IMG/VR virus record: IMGVR_UViG_3300023500_000013
Span: 1-37,782 of that record
Length of the DNA: 37,782 bases
Reading direction: 5' to 3' (one strand)
DNA from: a virus
Shown here: positions 14,919 to 24,709 of the stretch, piece by piece
Numbering within the stretch: the stretch's first letter is position 1
How the letters are laid out: each line of letters opens with the position of its first letter
The notes under the pieces: generated by a model
Told to the model about the DNA's origin: nothing
The model's database searches: none
The model's input: only the letters and a program-made list of their open reading frames with translations
Program-made: the position numbers and the translations under genes

Positions 14919-15127
14919 ATAGCTTTGACGCTGCCAGGAAAGGGAGCGCTAGATATATTAGTTAATAAATCTGACGAGAAGTTAGCATAAATATTACCCC
15001 CTGTACCATCATAAACTATATGATTACCAAATATATCGGTCACATTTCTAACGGATCTAAAGTTATTTACGGGTGCTGCGTGTTGTATATATTTATCACT
15101 TGACAAATTTATTGATGTGGTATCCAT
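14915..15127 (-). CDS. Last late gene, hypothetical tail-associated protein
   Basis: This 70-residue protein is the final gene of the leftward late operon, beginning one base after the stop of the 636-residue tail-tip gene. It is rich in Asn, Ser and Asp with short beta-type segments (GNHIVYDGTGGNIYANF) and no membrane segment. That composition resembles fragments of tail-tip or fibre proteins. Its stop overlaps the stop of the rightward membrane-protein gene. No terminator was seen between the two blocks. Confidence 0.5.
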   Translation of the reverse strand: MDTTSINLSSDKYIQHAAPVNNFRSVRNVTDIFGNHIVYDGTGGNIYANFSSDLLTNISSAPFPGSVKAI

Positions 15128-15128
15128 T

Positions 15129-17039
15129 TTATAATGTTATTCTTGAGGTGCCGATTACTAATTCGGTCACATTACTCTTATATATAATATACGATGGCAC
15201 CGAAAGATCTAATATTTTTATACGGTCTATCGTAATCAGATCGCCGACGGTAGAGGTAGTAACTAGATTACCCGGATTACCAAACTCCGCATGTGTTGTT
15301 ACATTTGACTGGACTGATTCCACGGACCCGTTTATGCTAAATAGTTCGATTCTGCTCGTTGTCGAATCAGTGATCCTGGCCACCCCGAAAGGAAACACCC
15401 CTGGAGGTGTATTTGCACCCTCAAAGTGAGCGGTACCGTTTGAGCCTACTATTAGATTAATCAATTTGGCAAATACCGGTGTATTGCCTGAGTAGCCGAC
15501 AGAAAAAACTAAGCCAGATTCGTCGAGAAATGAACCATTTGAGGAGCTTGTAACTATAGACTCTGATTCTCCGGGCGTCGGAACACCGTTATCACTGGCG
15601 TATAAAACATATGCCGTGGAACTAGATGAATTAGATGTTGATTGTACTTCATTTCTGGATATTGAGACTATAGAAATGGTCGATAGCTGAAAATCTATAG
15701 TTAAAGTAGTTATGTCCGCCACATTCCCGGGGAAGGCGGCGGCTTCCGCAGTGGATAGCGATAAAACCATAAACTCGGTACCATCATAGTTTATTGGTAT
15801 ACTAGTACTATACAAAGTATCATAAGTCATTATTACACCGGATGACAAGACCGTGCTAGTTGTCAAATTGTAAAACTCCCCTGTAATTTTAAGTACTAAG
15901 TCTGATATCCTAGTCGTTAAAATTAGTAATATATCTTCGCCGGCTAAAGTTTTAAAACAGCAACCAATTATTTTATTGGCAGCCGAATATATCAAAACTC
16001 CATCTTTATAAATATTTTGATTGCCATCGTACGTTATGTAATTAATTCCATCAGTCCATGATCTAGTGCCAGCTAAAAAATCAGAAACCCCTGTTTCCAG
16101 CGAAACTAGTCCCCCACTATTAGTTGGTATAAACCTAGTTCCAGTCGTGTCCGTGTATATTATACCTCTGTTTTCGCACAGTCTTGGATTATCTATAAAT
16201 CCTACAATTAACGGTGTTTGATTATTTCGGTTGAACTCAACCAGTACTTTATCACCTACGATAAAAACTTTAGCATCACAATTCATATACTTTATAGGCA
16301 CGTCTTTAAAAGAGTTAAATCTATTCAAAGGGTACTGCTTACCATTAAATGATAATGCTGTTTTATTTTTTACAAACGTTATATTAGCTTTATTGTTATC
16401 GTAGTCTATAAAGGTTATATTTGCTTCTCTATACTCGGGACGGTTGTATTGATGAGCAGTTGTTGCAGCAAACATATAACCAAACGACCATATGTCATGC
16501 GCCATGTCAATAGCAGGAGTTAAGATCCTAGCATCTGGTAGAGGGATAGGTGCAATTATTATTGGCTGATTATTTGGAGGATTATGCTCATCTGATAACT
16601 CTATGGTGTCTACGTTTCCAGTCAATGTTTCATCATATTCCGAACACCACGCGTCCTGATCTGGATTATTAATATATTTAGCCTCAGCCAAAACCAGTAT
16701 TTCGAGCTCTGTTTTTAAAGACAATAATTCTGAATTACCGGCAGCTATGATAAATTCTAACTTATTGATATCTTTTATTTGCTTATTTATTTCATTTTGA
16801 GCAGTGTTTAATAAGTTATCATCTCCTGACACTATCGCATTGTTACGTGTGGTTACGTTGGTTGACAGATCTGAGTTAAGCTGAGCAAGACTAGATTTTA
16901 AGGTCATCAGTTCCTCTGCCACCTGTTTAATTCTGTCTTCGACAAACTTTTTTCTACTCTTTAAACCGCTATTTTTATATAGTACTTTTACACTGTACAG
17001 ACCATTACCTTTATTGGTTTTTATTATTGCCTTACCCAT
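15129..17039 (-). CDS. Tail-tip protein with coiled-coil N-terminus
   Basis: This 636-residue structural protein has a likely coiled coil at about 28-115 (heptad-like Leu/Glu/Lys), then a domain containing KVFIVGDKVLVEFNRNNQTP and VGFIDNP. That VGDxVLVxF...VIGF-type module recurs in distal tail proteins of siphophages. The rest is Ser/Thr/Gly-rich beta structure, as expected for a baseplate hub or fibre protein. I chose ATG 17039 over an upstream TTG (17045): it gives an 8-bp ATGGGTAA overlap with the previous gene. It probably forms part of the tail tip that contacts the host. Confidence 0.6.
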   Translation of the reverse strand: MGKAIIKTNKGNGLYSVKVLYKNSGLKSRKKFVEDRIKQVAEELMTLKSSLAQLNSDLSTNVTTRNNAIVSGDDNLLNTAQNEINKQIKDINKLEFIIAAGNSELLSLKTELEILVLAEAKYINNPDQDAWCSEYDETLTGNVDTIELSDEHNPPNNQPIIIAPIPLPDARILTPAIDMAHDIWSFGYMFAATTAHQYNRPEYREANITFIDYDNNKANITFVKNKTALSFNGKQYPLNRFNSFKDVPIKYMNCDAKVFIVGDKVLVEFNRNNQTPLIVGFIDNPRLCENRGIIYTDTTGTRFIPTNSGGLVSLETGVSDFLAGTRSWTDGINYITYDGNQNIYKDGVLIYSAANKIIGCCFKTLAGEDILLILTTRISDLVLKITGEFYNLTTSTVLSSGVIMTYDTLYSTSIPINYDGTEFMVLSLSTAEAAAFPGNVADITTLTIDFQLSTISIVSISRNEVQSTSNSSSSTAYVLYASDNGVPTPGESESIVTSSSNGSFLDESGLVFSVGYSGNTPVFAKLINLIVGSNGTAHFEGANTPPGVFPFGVARITDSTTSRIELFSINGSVESVQSNVTTHAEFGNPGNLVTTSTVGDLITIDRIKILDLSVPSYIIYKSNVTELVIGTSRITL

Positions 17040-18369
17040 TGGCAATTTCCATCGAAAATATATTGTCTCTTACGGTAGTGACTATGGATGATGCTGTAAC
17101 TAACCTCCCATCTGCAAGCCTGATTGAATCACCTAACTTAAATTCGGTTATCGGTTTAATTCTGAGCCTTATATTACCAGATCCGTCTATTGTCATCAGT
17201 ATTATAGGTATATTTTTATACTCCTTAGGATTGCTAGTTATACTAGTAGTTTCGCTACTGGTAATCGTGATGCTAAAACTTTTTGACCCTTGTGAGGACT
17301 GGACACTTGTGATAGCCTGTCCAGAGTTAATAGTTATAACTTCAGATCCGTCTGTTAAAACATCCACTGATTTTACCATTAGCAGCCCGTTAGGCCGCTT
17401 AAGAATTTCTGCCGAGTATAATTGCCCGTCAGGTACGGTTATTTGTGTCGTATTATTACTTTGTGTTTCTAACCTCAAGGACAAAAAACTTATCGGTAAG
17501 TTTATGTCACTGGTTGAATCTTTCGATCCGGTTATAATTACCGAATATTTGGTCTTTGCAACAACAACTTGTGCCGCTGGTAAAAACCCAAAAGAAGGAA
17601 CAAGACCAGATAAAAATATATTCAATTTTTCTATCTGGGTAGGCGGAGTGAGACCTACTACACCAATTGGTAATATACTGGGTACAGTAACTGGGATCGG
17701 TACAGTTATATCAATTATATTATCCTGGTTGGAGGTCTGGGACAATATTAATGTACTAGACGTAACCGCATCCAAACCATCAAAAACAACGATATAATAA
17801 TCTATTATAGGGGCAGGAAATCCTGATGTACCAGCATAGCCGACTACAGTCAGTTTTCCAAGTTCCAAACGCAATGACACAATCCCTACAGTTCCGACGA
17901 CATTTTGTCTTTCGCTGATCAACTGCATTATAGTGACCCCGTTTGCGGTCCTAATCTTGCTGGATGGTGTCAACTCAGTGTCTGTCCCTCTGAAATGCCA
18001 AGTTAACATAACATCGGGTAGGTCTGTAAACCCGACCATAGGTGTCACATTAGGTATGGTCACAAATGCTATTGTAGACCCTGGAGCGACAGTGGGTATA
18101 CCATTTTTATAGATCCACATAGCACCTTCGGATGATATGCTTATATCATCTGTTGCTTGTTCGTCCCATAATTTCGTGCCATAATTAAATGTTCTTACGA
18201 AATTATTTTGATTTACAGCTTCGTCTGAGCCTGTGCTGGAAACGCCTATTTCAGCAGCCCAGGTAGAATATATATCTTGGGCATATATAAGTGGGGATAC
18301 GTCAGGCGAAGGGGAGATTAGATAATTTATATCACCTAACGAGACAGATGATAAGTCTATTATAGGCAT
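17032..18369 (-). CDS. Tail-tip structural protein
   Basis: This 445-residue protein is rich in Thr, Ser, Val, Ile and Gly and predicted to be largely beta-strand. No catalytic motif is seen. It lies downstream of the tape-measure gene, where distal tail and tail-tip proteins are encoded, and overlaps the following gene by 8 bp. An N-terminal WSDxG-like adhesin core cannot be assigned. Annotation is by position and composition. Confidence 0.55.
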   Translation of the reverse strand: MPIIDLSSVSLGDINYLISPSPDVSPLIYAQDIYSTWAAEIGVSSTGSDEAVNQNNFVRTFNYGTKLWDEQATDDISISSEGAMWIYKNGIPTVAPGSTIAFVTIPNVTPMVGFTDLPDVMLTWHFRGTDTELTPSSKIRTANGVTIMQLISERQNVVGTVGIVSLRLELGKLTVVGYAGTSGFPAPIIDYYIVVFDGLDAVTSSTLILSQTSNQDNIIDITVPIPVTVPSILPIGVVGLTPPTQIEKLNIFLSGLVPSFGFLPAAQVVVAKTKYSVIITGSKDSTSDINLPISFLSLRLETQSNNTTQITVPDGQLYSAEILKRPNGLLMVKSVDVLTDGSEVITINSGQAITSVQSSQGSKSFSITITSSETTSITSNPKEYKNIPIILMTIDGSGNIRLRIKPITEFKLGDSIRLADGRLVTASSIVTTVRDNIFSMEIANG

Positions 18370-18377
18370 TATAGTAC

Positions 18378-18845
18378 CTAGGTTGTTTTAAACCACCCGC
18401 CAGAAGGGGGTGAGATGAAAAAATCTGTACCTGCAGATACCTTTGAGGCGGTGCTGTTTATATCGTCTAAATCAACGATAAATAGCAGTTTTGTTGTCCC
18501 ATCATTTAAAAATACATTAGCAGAGGCAGTCTGTACACATAATAAAAATTTAGCTGTTATTGTGGTTATAAGACCAAAGTCAGCTTTTAAACTGTTATAA
18601 AAAGTTGTTCCCGGTGTGGTTACTGCATCCAAAGTCGGTGTCTGTACAGGCACCGGTGATCCATCACCGACTGTTATGACTCCAAGTAAATTAGATGCTG
18701 TCGTATGAGTTGCATCAAATACGTAAGTGTTATCGCACAATATAAACATACAACTTCCTGCGAGTACGTCATCCCACTGTCGACCAGAATTTGAAAACAG
18801 TATTGATTCAAGCTGATTAAATTTTGTTACTGGACCTATTGACAT
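18378..18845 (-). CDS. Tail protein
   Basis: This 155-residue, mostly beta protein (for example DNTYVFDATHTTASNLLGVI) lies in the tail-tip gene cluster. Ribosome-binding site AGGA is seven bases before its ATG. No recognised family. It is one gene after the tape measure plus a 113-residue protein, so a minor tail role is likely by synteny with other siphophages. Confidence 0.5.
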   Translation of the reverse strand: MSIGPVTKFNQLESILFSNSGRQWDDVLAGSCMFILCDNTYVFDATHTTASNLLGVITVGDGSPVPVQTPTLDAVTTPGTTFYNSLKADFGLITTITAKFLLCVQTASANVFLNDGTTKLLFIVDLDDINSTASKVSAGTDFFISPPSGGWFKTT

Positions 18846-18860
18846 TAGCTTATCCTATTT

Positions 18861-19202
18861 TTATGATACTAACGATTCCGCTAAGAATGTTATTTCTATC
18901 GGCGTGGTTATTAAATCGAGTTGCGAGATAACACCGACAAATGCCCCTTGCTTTGATGATAAAATAACCTTACTATGATTTTTTATTAAGTTTTCCAATA
19001 CTGGTATACTACCTCTATCGTTTGTTTTTATAACCCACGACCCATCAGATGGAGAATAACCAAAATCTGAGACTACATTATTTCCGTCCAGCGTTGCAGT
19101 TTTAGTAGTCCGCCTTGTCAGAGGAGGGGTACTGGATGACTGGATTTTTTGTAAAGTGGTGTGTCCATTTAAATCAAATAGTTGCGATGATAATCCTATC
19201 AT
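18861..19202 (-). CDS. Minor tail protein
   Basis: This 113-residue protein follows the tape measure gene with an ATGA overlap (start at 19202, tape measure stop at 19199), showing translational coupling. Sequence features are a DFGYSPSDGSW region and a beta-rich C-terminus (HSKVILSSKQGAFVGVIS). The size and position match proteins that sit at the distal end of the tape measure in other siphophages. Function is by position only. Confidence 0.5.
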   Translation of the reverse strand: MIGLSSQLFDLNGHTTLQKIQSSSTPPLTRRTTKTATLDGNNVVSDFGYSPSDGSWVIKTNDRGSIPVLENLIKNHSKVILSSKQGAFVGVISQLDLITTPIEITFLAESLVS

Positions 19203-21946
19203 GTCAAAATCTCCAACCCTTCGTTTATAGCTTGTACTCTTATATTATTTATTAATGATTTTAGCACTTGTTGTAATTCAGGAGCTAGATTATCAGCTAA
19301 TACATTTATAGTACTGCCACCGTTTTGTAATATTTTCGTCCTTGCATTTAAATTATCCGTCTGGGCTTTTGTGAGTATTTTTTGTAATTGTAATTGCTCA
19401 GCCGCTTGTTTTTCTGCTTTTCTTATGCCTGATTCCAGGGTGAATTTATCAAATCCACTCAGATTAGGATCCGATAATTGCGAAAACAGACTAGAAGTTA
19501 AATCATTTGCGGACTGGATACTTGAGGCGATCGTGTCGAAAGCAGCTGTAACTTTTTTCGCATCTGCCTCTATCTCTGCAACTTTTATTTCTGCGGTAAA
19601 TTCAAACGCTGCGATACGTTCATTGGATGCAAGTTGTGCAAGAGTTTCCTCAAATTTAGCAGTATTATTTATGGCTAACTCTTGTTCTTTGGTTAACTGA
19701 CTGGTCTTTTCTTTCGTCGTTTCCAAAGCTTTTGAAACTTTTTTAAGACCGTTGCCAACTTGCGTGTATGTTGGCACTCCCTTTTCAAGGTCAAGTGTAT
19801 ATCCCCTCGCTGTATCTCTTGCTCTATCTTGACTATCCGCTGTCTCGTCTATAGCTTTTTTTATTTTACTTATCGCCCCTGTTACAGGATCCACCGCAAA
19901 ACCTAGTTTTTTCATGCCTTCGGAAAAACTATTTGTCTGGTCAGTTGCAGTTATTGATTTAGCTGCAACTTCGGCAACGATAGCGTCATAATCCTTTAGA
20001 CTGCGAACAGCACCATCCACTACTTTAACGGATTTACCGGCTGAATCAGCAGTACTGCTTATAGTTACCCCTATATCCTTAATTGCACCGCCTGTCGTTG
20101 CATTATCACCTGAGTGCAAAAGATCAAATATTGCACCGCCTAACGTTTGGCCTTCGACCCCCGTAAATTTTTGCACCAATGAATCTACACCATCCTTGGC
20201 ACCAATTAAATCACCAAGAGCAAACCCAGCCGCGCCAGCCGCGCCCAGTAGTCCTCCTTTTCCTAGTAACGATATAAATTTACTTATACTAGTGCTGCCA
20301 AGTGCCGACGATATAGCAGTGGCTTCTAACTCCTTAGAAATACCGCCTAAAACACCTACGACTAACGATCCAGCTATGACATTTATCGCACTTGCAAAAG
20401 TTTCAAGAGCAGCCGTGCCTGCAAGCAAAAATCCTTTAAATTTTTCAAACACCTGAGAAATACCACCTATGTTTCCAGCCGTTTCTTTTTCCTTGTCACT
20501 TAGTTTGTTAAATGCGTTGACAGCATTAAATATTTGATCTATAACAGGATTCCACGCCTGTACAACCCCTGTTATAAACCTTGTTAAACTACTCAGGCTA
20601 TCAATAACAAATTGGATGGAATCGGTTAATTGGCCACTATCAGTTAAATCTATACCTCCAGTTATTTTAGATATTTCGCCAAATAATTTTTGAAAAGAAC
20701 TTATTACTCCGCTATAATCCACGTCGTTTAGGGCTTTCGGCAACGCCGCGGCTATACCGTCTAGTAATGTACTAGCTTCCGATCCAAAACTCTCGATGGC
20801 AGAAATAACAGAGTTCAACCCTCCCTTAGAAACATCCATCCCCAAGATGCTAAAAATATTTGATAATGCTTTAGTGATGCCACCATACTCATCAAGTAAA
20901 TCTTCGCCGGCACTAATTAAAGCAGCTCGAACATTATTAGCTAAATTTTGATTAAGGTTTGTAAAATTATCAACTAATTTTGAGTATGCTGTTTCTACTT
21001 TTCCAGAACTATCCGCCAATTTCAAAAGGCTGTTGTTGAAAGCACCTGTCGAATCCTTGCCTAAAATTAAAGCGGCACTCACTGCTTCAACTGAGCCGAA
21101 TAGTTTATCTGTCCCTGCTTGTGTGCCTCCTGTAACCTCAGTTATTTTTTTTAGTACTGCTTGTAATCCATCCGCCTTTATAGTTGTGCCACCTAAAGCT
21201 ACGGCTAGTTTTTTAGACGGCGAAGACAACTCTCTAAAGAGTGCTTTTAGCTGGGTCATAACCTCAGCAGTTTTTATACCACTAACTGTTAATGCAGACA
21301 CGGCCGCTAGTGATTCTTCCAGCGACACGTTGGATGCGGACGCGGTTGCTGCTAAATTACCAAAATTATTTCCTAGCTCGGTCAGGTTGGTATCACCTAG
21401 TTGAGCCGCAACAAACAATGCGTTAGAAACTCTTTCGGCTTCAGACGCCTCGAAACCATAAGCATTGAGAGTCCTAGTTAAGGCTGCGGTTGCTGTTGAT
21501 AAATCAGCAGATCCAGCGACGGCTAACTTTTGTGATATTGCAAGTGTGTCTGTAACTTCTGTCCACTTAGTCCCTGTGGATATAGCAGTAAATGTAGCTT
21601 TGTTTATATCATTAATCGAAAAAACACTGTCTTTGGCAAAAGATAAAATGTCATTACCTAGTTTTTTAGACTGATCTGACGTTGCATTAAATAATGCTCC
21701 AATCTCCCCTATCGACGTCTGAAATTGTCCAGCCTCGTTGATTGAAAATCCAACTAGTGCCGCACCTGAAGCTACGATACCAATTTCAAGAGAAACTAGA
21801 GAGTCCGTCAAATCGGCTAAAGGTTTAGTTACGCCGGATATATTGGTTATGGCTCCCGATACATTTTTAGACACACTTGATATCGCCGAACCTGTGTTGT
21901 CCGTCGCACCAAATATTATTTCTATCGTTTTTTCAATGTTAGCCAT
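19199..21946 (-). CDS. Tail tape measure protein
   Basis: This 915-residue protein sets tail length. It opens with a beta/Gly region, then long helical stretches with repeated Ala/Leu/Lys. The N-terminal part resembles the phage-tail tape-measure (TP901-1-like) domain, with segments such as ISTGTKWTEVTDTLAISQKL. A short hydrophobic Gly/Ala stretch (LLGKGGLLGAAGAAGFALG) near 560-585 is typical for the membrane-active part. By the usual 0.15 nm per residue the tail would be roughly 137 nm. It starts eight bases after the GT stop codon and directly follows the tail chaperone genes, the usual siphovirus order. Confidence 0.88.
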   Translation of the reverse strand: MANIEKTIEIIFGATDNTGSAISSVSKNVSGAITNISGVTKPLADLTDSLVSLEIGIVASGAALVGFSINEAGQFQTSIGEIGALFNATSDQSKKLGNDILSFAKDSVFSINDINKATFTAISTGTKWTEVTDTLAISQKLAVAGSADLSTATAALTRTLNAYGFEASEAERVSNALFVAAQLGDTNLTELGNNFGNLAATASASNVSLEESLAAVSALTVSGIKTAEVMTQLKALFRELSSPSKKLAVALGGTTIKADGLQAVLKKITEVTGGTQAGTDKLFGSVEAVSAALILGKDSTGAFNNSLLKLADSSGKVETAYSKLVDNFTNLNQNLANNVRAALISAGEDLLDEYGGITKALSNIFSILGMDVSKGGLNSVISAIESFGSEASTLLDGIAAALPKALNDVDYSGVISSFQKLFGEISKITGGIDLTDSGQLTDSIQFVIDSLSSLTRFITGVVQAWNPVIDQIFNAVNAFNKLSDKEKETAGNIGGISQVFEKFKGFLLAGTAALETFASAINVIAGSLVVGVLGGISKELEATAISSALGSTSISKFISLLGKGGLLGAAGAAGFALGDLIGAKDGVDSLVQKFTGVEGQTLGGAIFDLLHSGDNATTGGAIKDIGVTISSTADSAGKSVKVVDGAVRSLKDYDAIVAEVAAKSITATDQTNSFSEGMKKLGFAVDPVTGAISKIKKAIDETADSQDRARDTARGYTLDLEKGVPTYTQVGNGLKKVSKALETTKEKTSQLTKEQELAINNTAKFEETLAQLASNERIAAFEFTAEIKVAEIEADAKKVTAAFDTIASSIQSANDLTSSLFSQLSDPNLSGFDKFTLESGIRKAEKQAAEQLQLQKILTKAQTDNLNARTKILQNGGSTINVLADNLAPELQQVLKSLINNIRVQAINEGLEILT

Positions 21947-21953
21947 GTTTTTA

Positions 21954-22630
21954 TTACTCAGTGCTCAGTTTTTTAGTCTTGTAATATAGTTCCCACAACG
22001 CGACTTCTTCAGGGGACACGCCCGGTTGCGGAAACTCAATAGGTACAGCCTCAGACAAAAACCTCCCACCTCCGCGACCATCCAATAAAGTCATCACATT
22101 GCGAAAATTTATATCTTGCCAGAGGCGGTCTACTTTTTTAAATCCATCCCTAAGCCGGTAAGCTTATTGATTGTATTTGTCAGCACGTAAAACTCAACCG
22201 GAAAATTTTCAGCCAATTTTATAGCTACATCATGAGACATAACTGGATCAACAGACCCATAGACAAGTTGTTCCAACCTTTTGGCTATGTCAAGCGGAGT
22301 GTCCGTACCTATGCCTATCGCGTCCTTTATATCGTCAACATTACTTTTAGTTGATATAGCTTCGACCAGTGTAGATAATGTTCTATTTTTTTCAGTTACC
22401 GACATGACATTTGCCACTTCAGAGCCTGTCAACCCTCTGACACGCCAGTGGCAAACAGAAGGTTCTATACCTGCTTTGATGAGGACATTTCGCTCCTGAT
22501 TACTAGCAGAAAACCATTTTTTATCTGTCTCAGATAAATCAAACCACTTATGCAAAGAGTTAACTTCGACATCTTCAACTCTCTGTATAAATTGTTGTTT
22601 GATAAACTTTGTTTTGTTAAATCTCCCCAT
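21954..22630 (-). CDS. Tail assembly chaperone GT, -1 frameshift product
   Basis: Ribosomes that slip one base back on the heptamer A-AAA-AAG (plus-strand CTTTTTT, 22133-22139) bypass the stop codon of the G gene and add 59 residues, giving a 225-residue product. The added region is fully open to its stop at 21954 and reads VDRLWQDINFRNV at its start and VALWELYYKTKKLSTE at its end. This Trp/Tyr-rich pattern is plausible for a T domain. The G/GT pair before the tape measure is a conserved siphovirus arrangement. GT is expected to bind the tape measure during tail assembly. Confidence 0.85.
22130..22630 (-). CDS. Tail assembly chaperone G
   Basis: This 166-residue zero-frame product precedes the slippery site and ends TAG at 22130-22132, right after Lys-Lys. 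It is helical and charged, with the stretch RNVLIKAGIEPSVCHWRVRG, consistent with phage tail-chaperone proteins. The start overlaps the major tail protein stop by one base (TAATG). G is made in excess and GT in a small fraction, as in lambda; this ratio is inferred from the family. Confidence 0.8.
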   Translation of the reverse strand: MGRFNKTKFIKQQFIQRVEDVEVNSLHKWFDLSETDKKWFSASNQERNVLIKAGIEPSVCHWRVRGLTGSEVANVMSVTEKNRTLSTLVEAISTKSNVDDIKDAIGIGTDTPLDIAKRLEQLVYGSVDPVMSHDVAIKLAENFPVEFYVLTNTINKLTGLGMDLKK

Positions 22631-23613
22631 TAAGATGCACGCTCAATAGATTCTGCATCCGCCGAGATGGTACAAGAAACTTTAACATTGTCCGACGCAT
22701 TAAATGTTCTAGCCAACCCTAATTTACCTTGTGATAAAATATGAGGTGCTTTAGTTCGATCCTGAGAATACCTGAAAAATAGGGTTTTATTTTTAAGTCC
22801 TACTAAGGTGTCTGTAATACCATCTTTTAAAATTGCGGTAAATGATCCCTGGCCGAGTGTCGTCGCAGATGTTCCTACCGTGGCTCCGTAAACCTGCTCA
22901 GATGTCACGGAATGCGAATTTTCAGCAGGAACGAAATCATTAGCAAAATTTTGTTCGGCGAAAATAGGATCAGCGTATGATGCGTAAACAGCTTTAGCCA
23001 CTGAACCGCTATGTGACAAGGGTAAAGGAGTATTGAATGCAACTGTAGCGTTAAAATTATCCACCGCGAACACAGGAAAATCAGCTTTTTCTAAGTGCGT
23101 ACCAACAGTTTGAAAAATCTCTGTCATTGTAAATACACCTGCAACATTTGTTGTCGTTCTCACCTGCGCAATTTCAACACTGCTTACTGGTATAAATGCA
23201 GGTCCTCCGGCAGCTCCGCGGGTCTCAGATAGTGTTGAATTAATACTATCCACTCCCTTAATAACAGTCACAATGCCTGAATTATTGATAGTGATAGAAC
23301 TTATCGATGCAACATCCGTCGATGCTCTTGTAACCGCAACATCTACACCAGCTGTGACAGATGTTACCACACCATTAAGATTTAACGTTAGCGCAGCTAA
23401 ATCTACAACATTATTAGATCCAGATACAGCGACCGACGCAACACCACCTGTCAACAAGCCGTTTGGTCTGATTACAGGGGCGTTAATACCATCCTCCGAA
23501 AATAAGACCGCGTTGCTTGTAAACGTTTTTGCATCGCCCGAATCTGTCAACGTTTGTATTGGGTAAGGTGTGACACCTGTTTCGATTTCTAACTTACTAT
23601 TTTCATTTGACAT
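22630..23613 (-). CDS. Major tail protein
   Basis: This 327-residue protein is predicted to form the tail tube. It is rich in Val, Ser, Thr and Asn with many short beta-strands, and no catalytic motif is seen. The location directly before the G/GT chaperone pair and after the tail-terminator-like gene is where lambda gpV-type proteins are encoded. Ribosome-binding site AGAGGAA lies eight bases before its ATG. It is larger than gpV, so a C-terminal extra domain (for example an Ig-like one) is possible but not recognised. Confidence 0.75.
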   Translation of the reverse strand: MSNENSKLEIETGVTPYPIQTLTDSGDAKTFTSNAVLFSEDGINAPVIRPNGLLTGGVASVAVSGSNNVVDLAALTLNLNGVVTSVTAGVDVAVTRASTDVASISSITINNSGIVTVIKGVDSINSTLSETRGAAGGPAFIPVSSVEIAQVRTTTNVAGVFTMTEIFQTVGTHLEKADFPVFAVDNFNATVAFNTPLPLSHSGSVAKAVYASYADPIFAEQNFANDFVPAENSHSVTSEQVYGATVGTSATTLGQGSFTAILKDGITDTLVGLKNKTLFFRYSQDRTKAPHILSQGKLGLARTFNASDNVKVSCTISADAESIERAS

Positions 23614-23631
23614 ATTTATTTCCTCTTTTTT

Positions 23632-24126
23632 TTAGTACTTGGTTATTGCTGAGAATGTCCCAACAGTTATATTATATGATGCAGTTATCTCCACCAATAC
23701 ACCTACCCAGGATTGCTGTCCCTCCACTATCATCGGTGTTATTGAGTCAATAGATAATTGTTCTATCAATCCTCCTAGGGCAGTGGATAACTGGTCTGTT
23801 ACATTTGGACTGGCTACACTCCTAAATAGCGCGGTGATAATGTCGTTTCCAAGTGTCACAGCCAAATCAGTGAATGGGACATCTCTGGTAACTGAATATC
23901 CTTCTATCGTTATATTAAGCTCTCTATTTTCCATCCCATTTTGTTTGCCAGATAAGGTGTCGGTCGTCGGCCAATAATTAACCGCAGGTAAATCACCAAA
24001 CTTAAAGGGAGTTAGCTTGGCGCGGAGAATTGATGTTTTTTCGACGTCGAACCTATATCCATTTAAAATTTTTAGTCCTGCAAGACGTAGACCAATCTCA
24101 TCTAATATTAATAATTGTGCATCCAT
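23632..24126 (-). CDS. Tail terminator-like protein
   Basis: This 164-residue protein lies between the tail-completion and major tail genes, where lambda gpU-type tail terminator proteins are encoded. It has mixed alpha/beta content with PAVNYWP and ENRELNITIEGYS segments. Its start overlaps the preceding stop (TAATG). It would cap the tail tube and join it to the head. The assignment rests mainly on gene order. Confidence 0.55.
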   Translation of the reverse strand: MDAQLLILDEIGLRLAGLKILNGYRFDVEKTSILRAKLTPFKFGDLPAVNYWPTTDTLSGKQNGMENRELNITIEGYSVTRDVPFTDLAVTLGNDIITALFRSVASPNVTDQLSTALGGLIEQLSIDSITPMIVEGQQSWVGVLVEITASYNITVGTFSAITKY

Positions 24127-24707
24127 TATAATCCCTCAAATAAAATACTATTTAGGTTAGATAGTAACGTTGGTACTTCATCCTCTGCAGATTTGATCAT
24201 ATTTAATCTAGGTTTTATCGTGACTTGTTTAACCAAAACAAACATTGGTATATTTTCGCCACTCATCACAATATAATTTCCCTTTTTACTTTTTATGATA
24301 TATCCACCCGCCGAGAACACAGATCTAGCATTTTGTCTAAGTACCCCCGCAGCAGTTTTATTTGCAGACAGTGGGATATTTAGATATGGTCCACCTGGTA
24401 CACCTACATATTTATTTTTAGCCCGTACAACTCCACCTTTTTCTTGTATGGGAGCGTAAATTACATTTGTTGATACACTTCCGGCCAACGTTTGTATTCG
24501 ATCCCCTTTGACAACGGGTATCAGGCTTCGCCTTAGCCTCCCTGATCTATTTTTTAGCCCTCCTGAGTAACTACTCACTTTAGCATGCACAGAAAAAGTT
24601 GAGATAGCTATTGTTTTTCTAGCGGATAAAAACAATTCCTCCGGAAGTTCCTTGAGAAGATTTAAGACTTCTTCATTTCCTACCACCGTCGTTGTTATCT
24701 CAGTCAT
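24126..24707 (-). CDS. Tail completion/neck protein, HK97 gp10-like
   Basis: This 193-residue protein has the HK97 gp10-like pattern: helical start, then RSGRLRRSLI, VIYAPIQEKGG and a central Gly-rich region. Such proteins join tail to head at the neck. It lies in the connector module between the gp6-like and terminator-like genes, two bases after the upstream stop. The call is by motif and synteny. Confidence 0.68.
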   Translation of the reverse strand: MTEITTTVVGNEEVLNLLKELPEELFLSARKTIAISTFSVHAKVSSYSGGLKNRSGRLRRSLIPVVKGDRIQTLAGSVSTNVIYAPIQEKGGVVRAKNKYVGVPGGPYLNIPLSANKTAAGVLRQNARSVFSAGGYIIKSKKGNYIVMSGENIPMFVLVKQVTIKPRLNMIKSAEDEVPTLLSNLNSILFEGL

Positions 24708-24709
24708 GG

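Noticed and set aside
21033-21404. Rightward open frame opposite the tape measure gene
   Set aside because: Shadow of a long gene; composition follows the complementary Ala/Ser codons and there is no start signal. The same applies to the other opposite-strand frames in the tail region.
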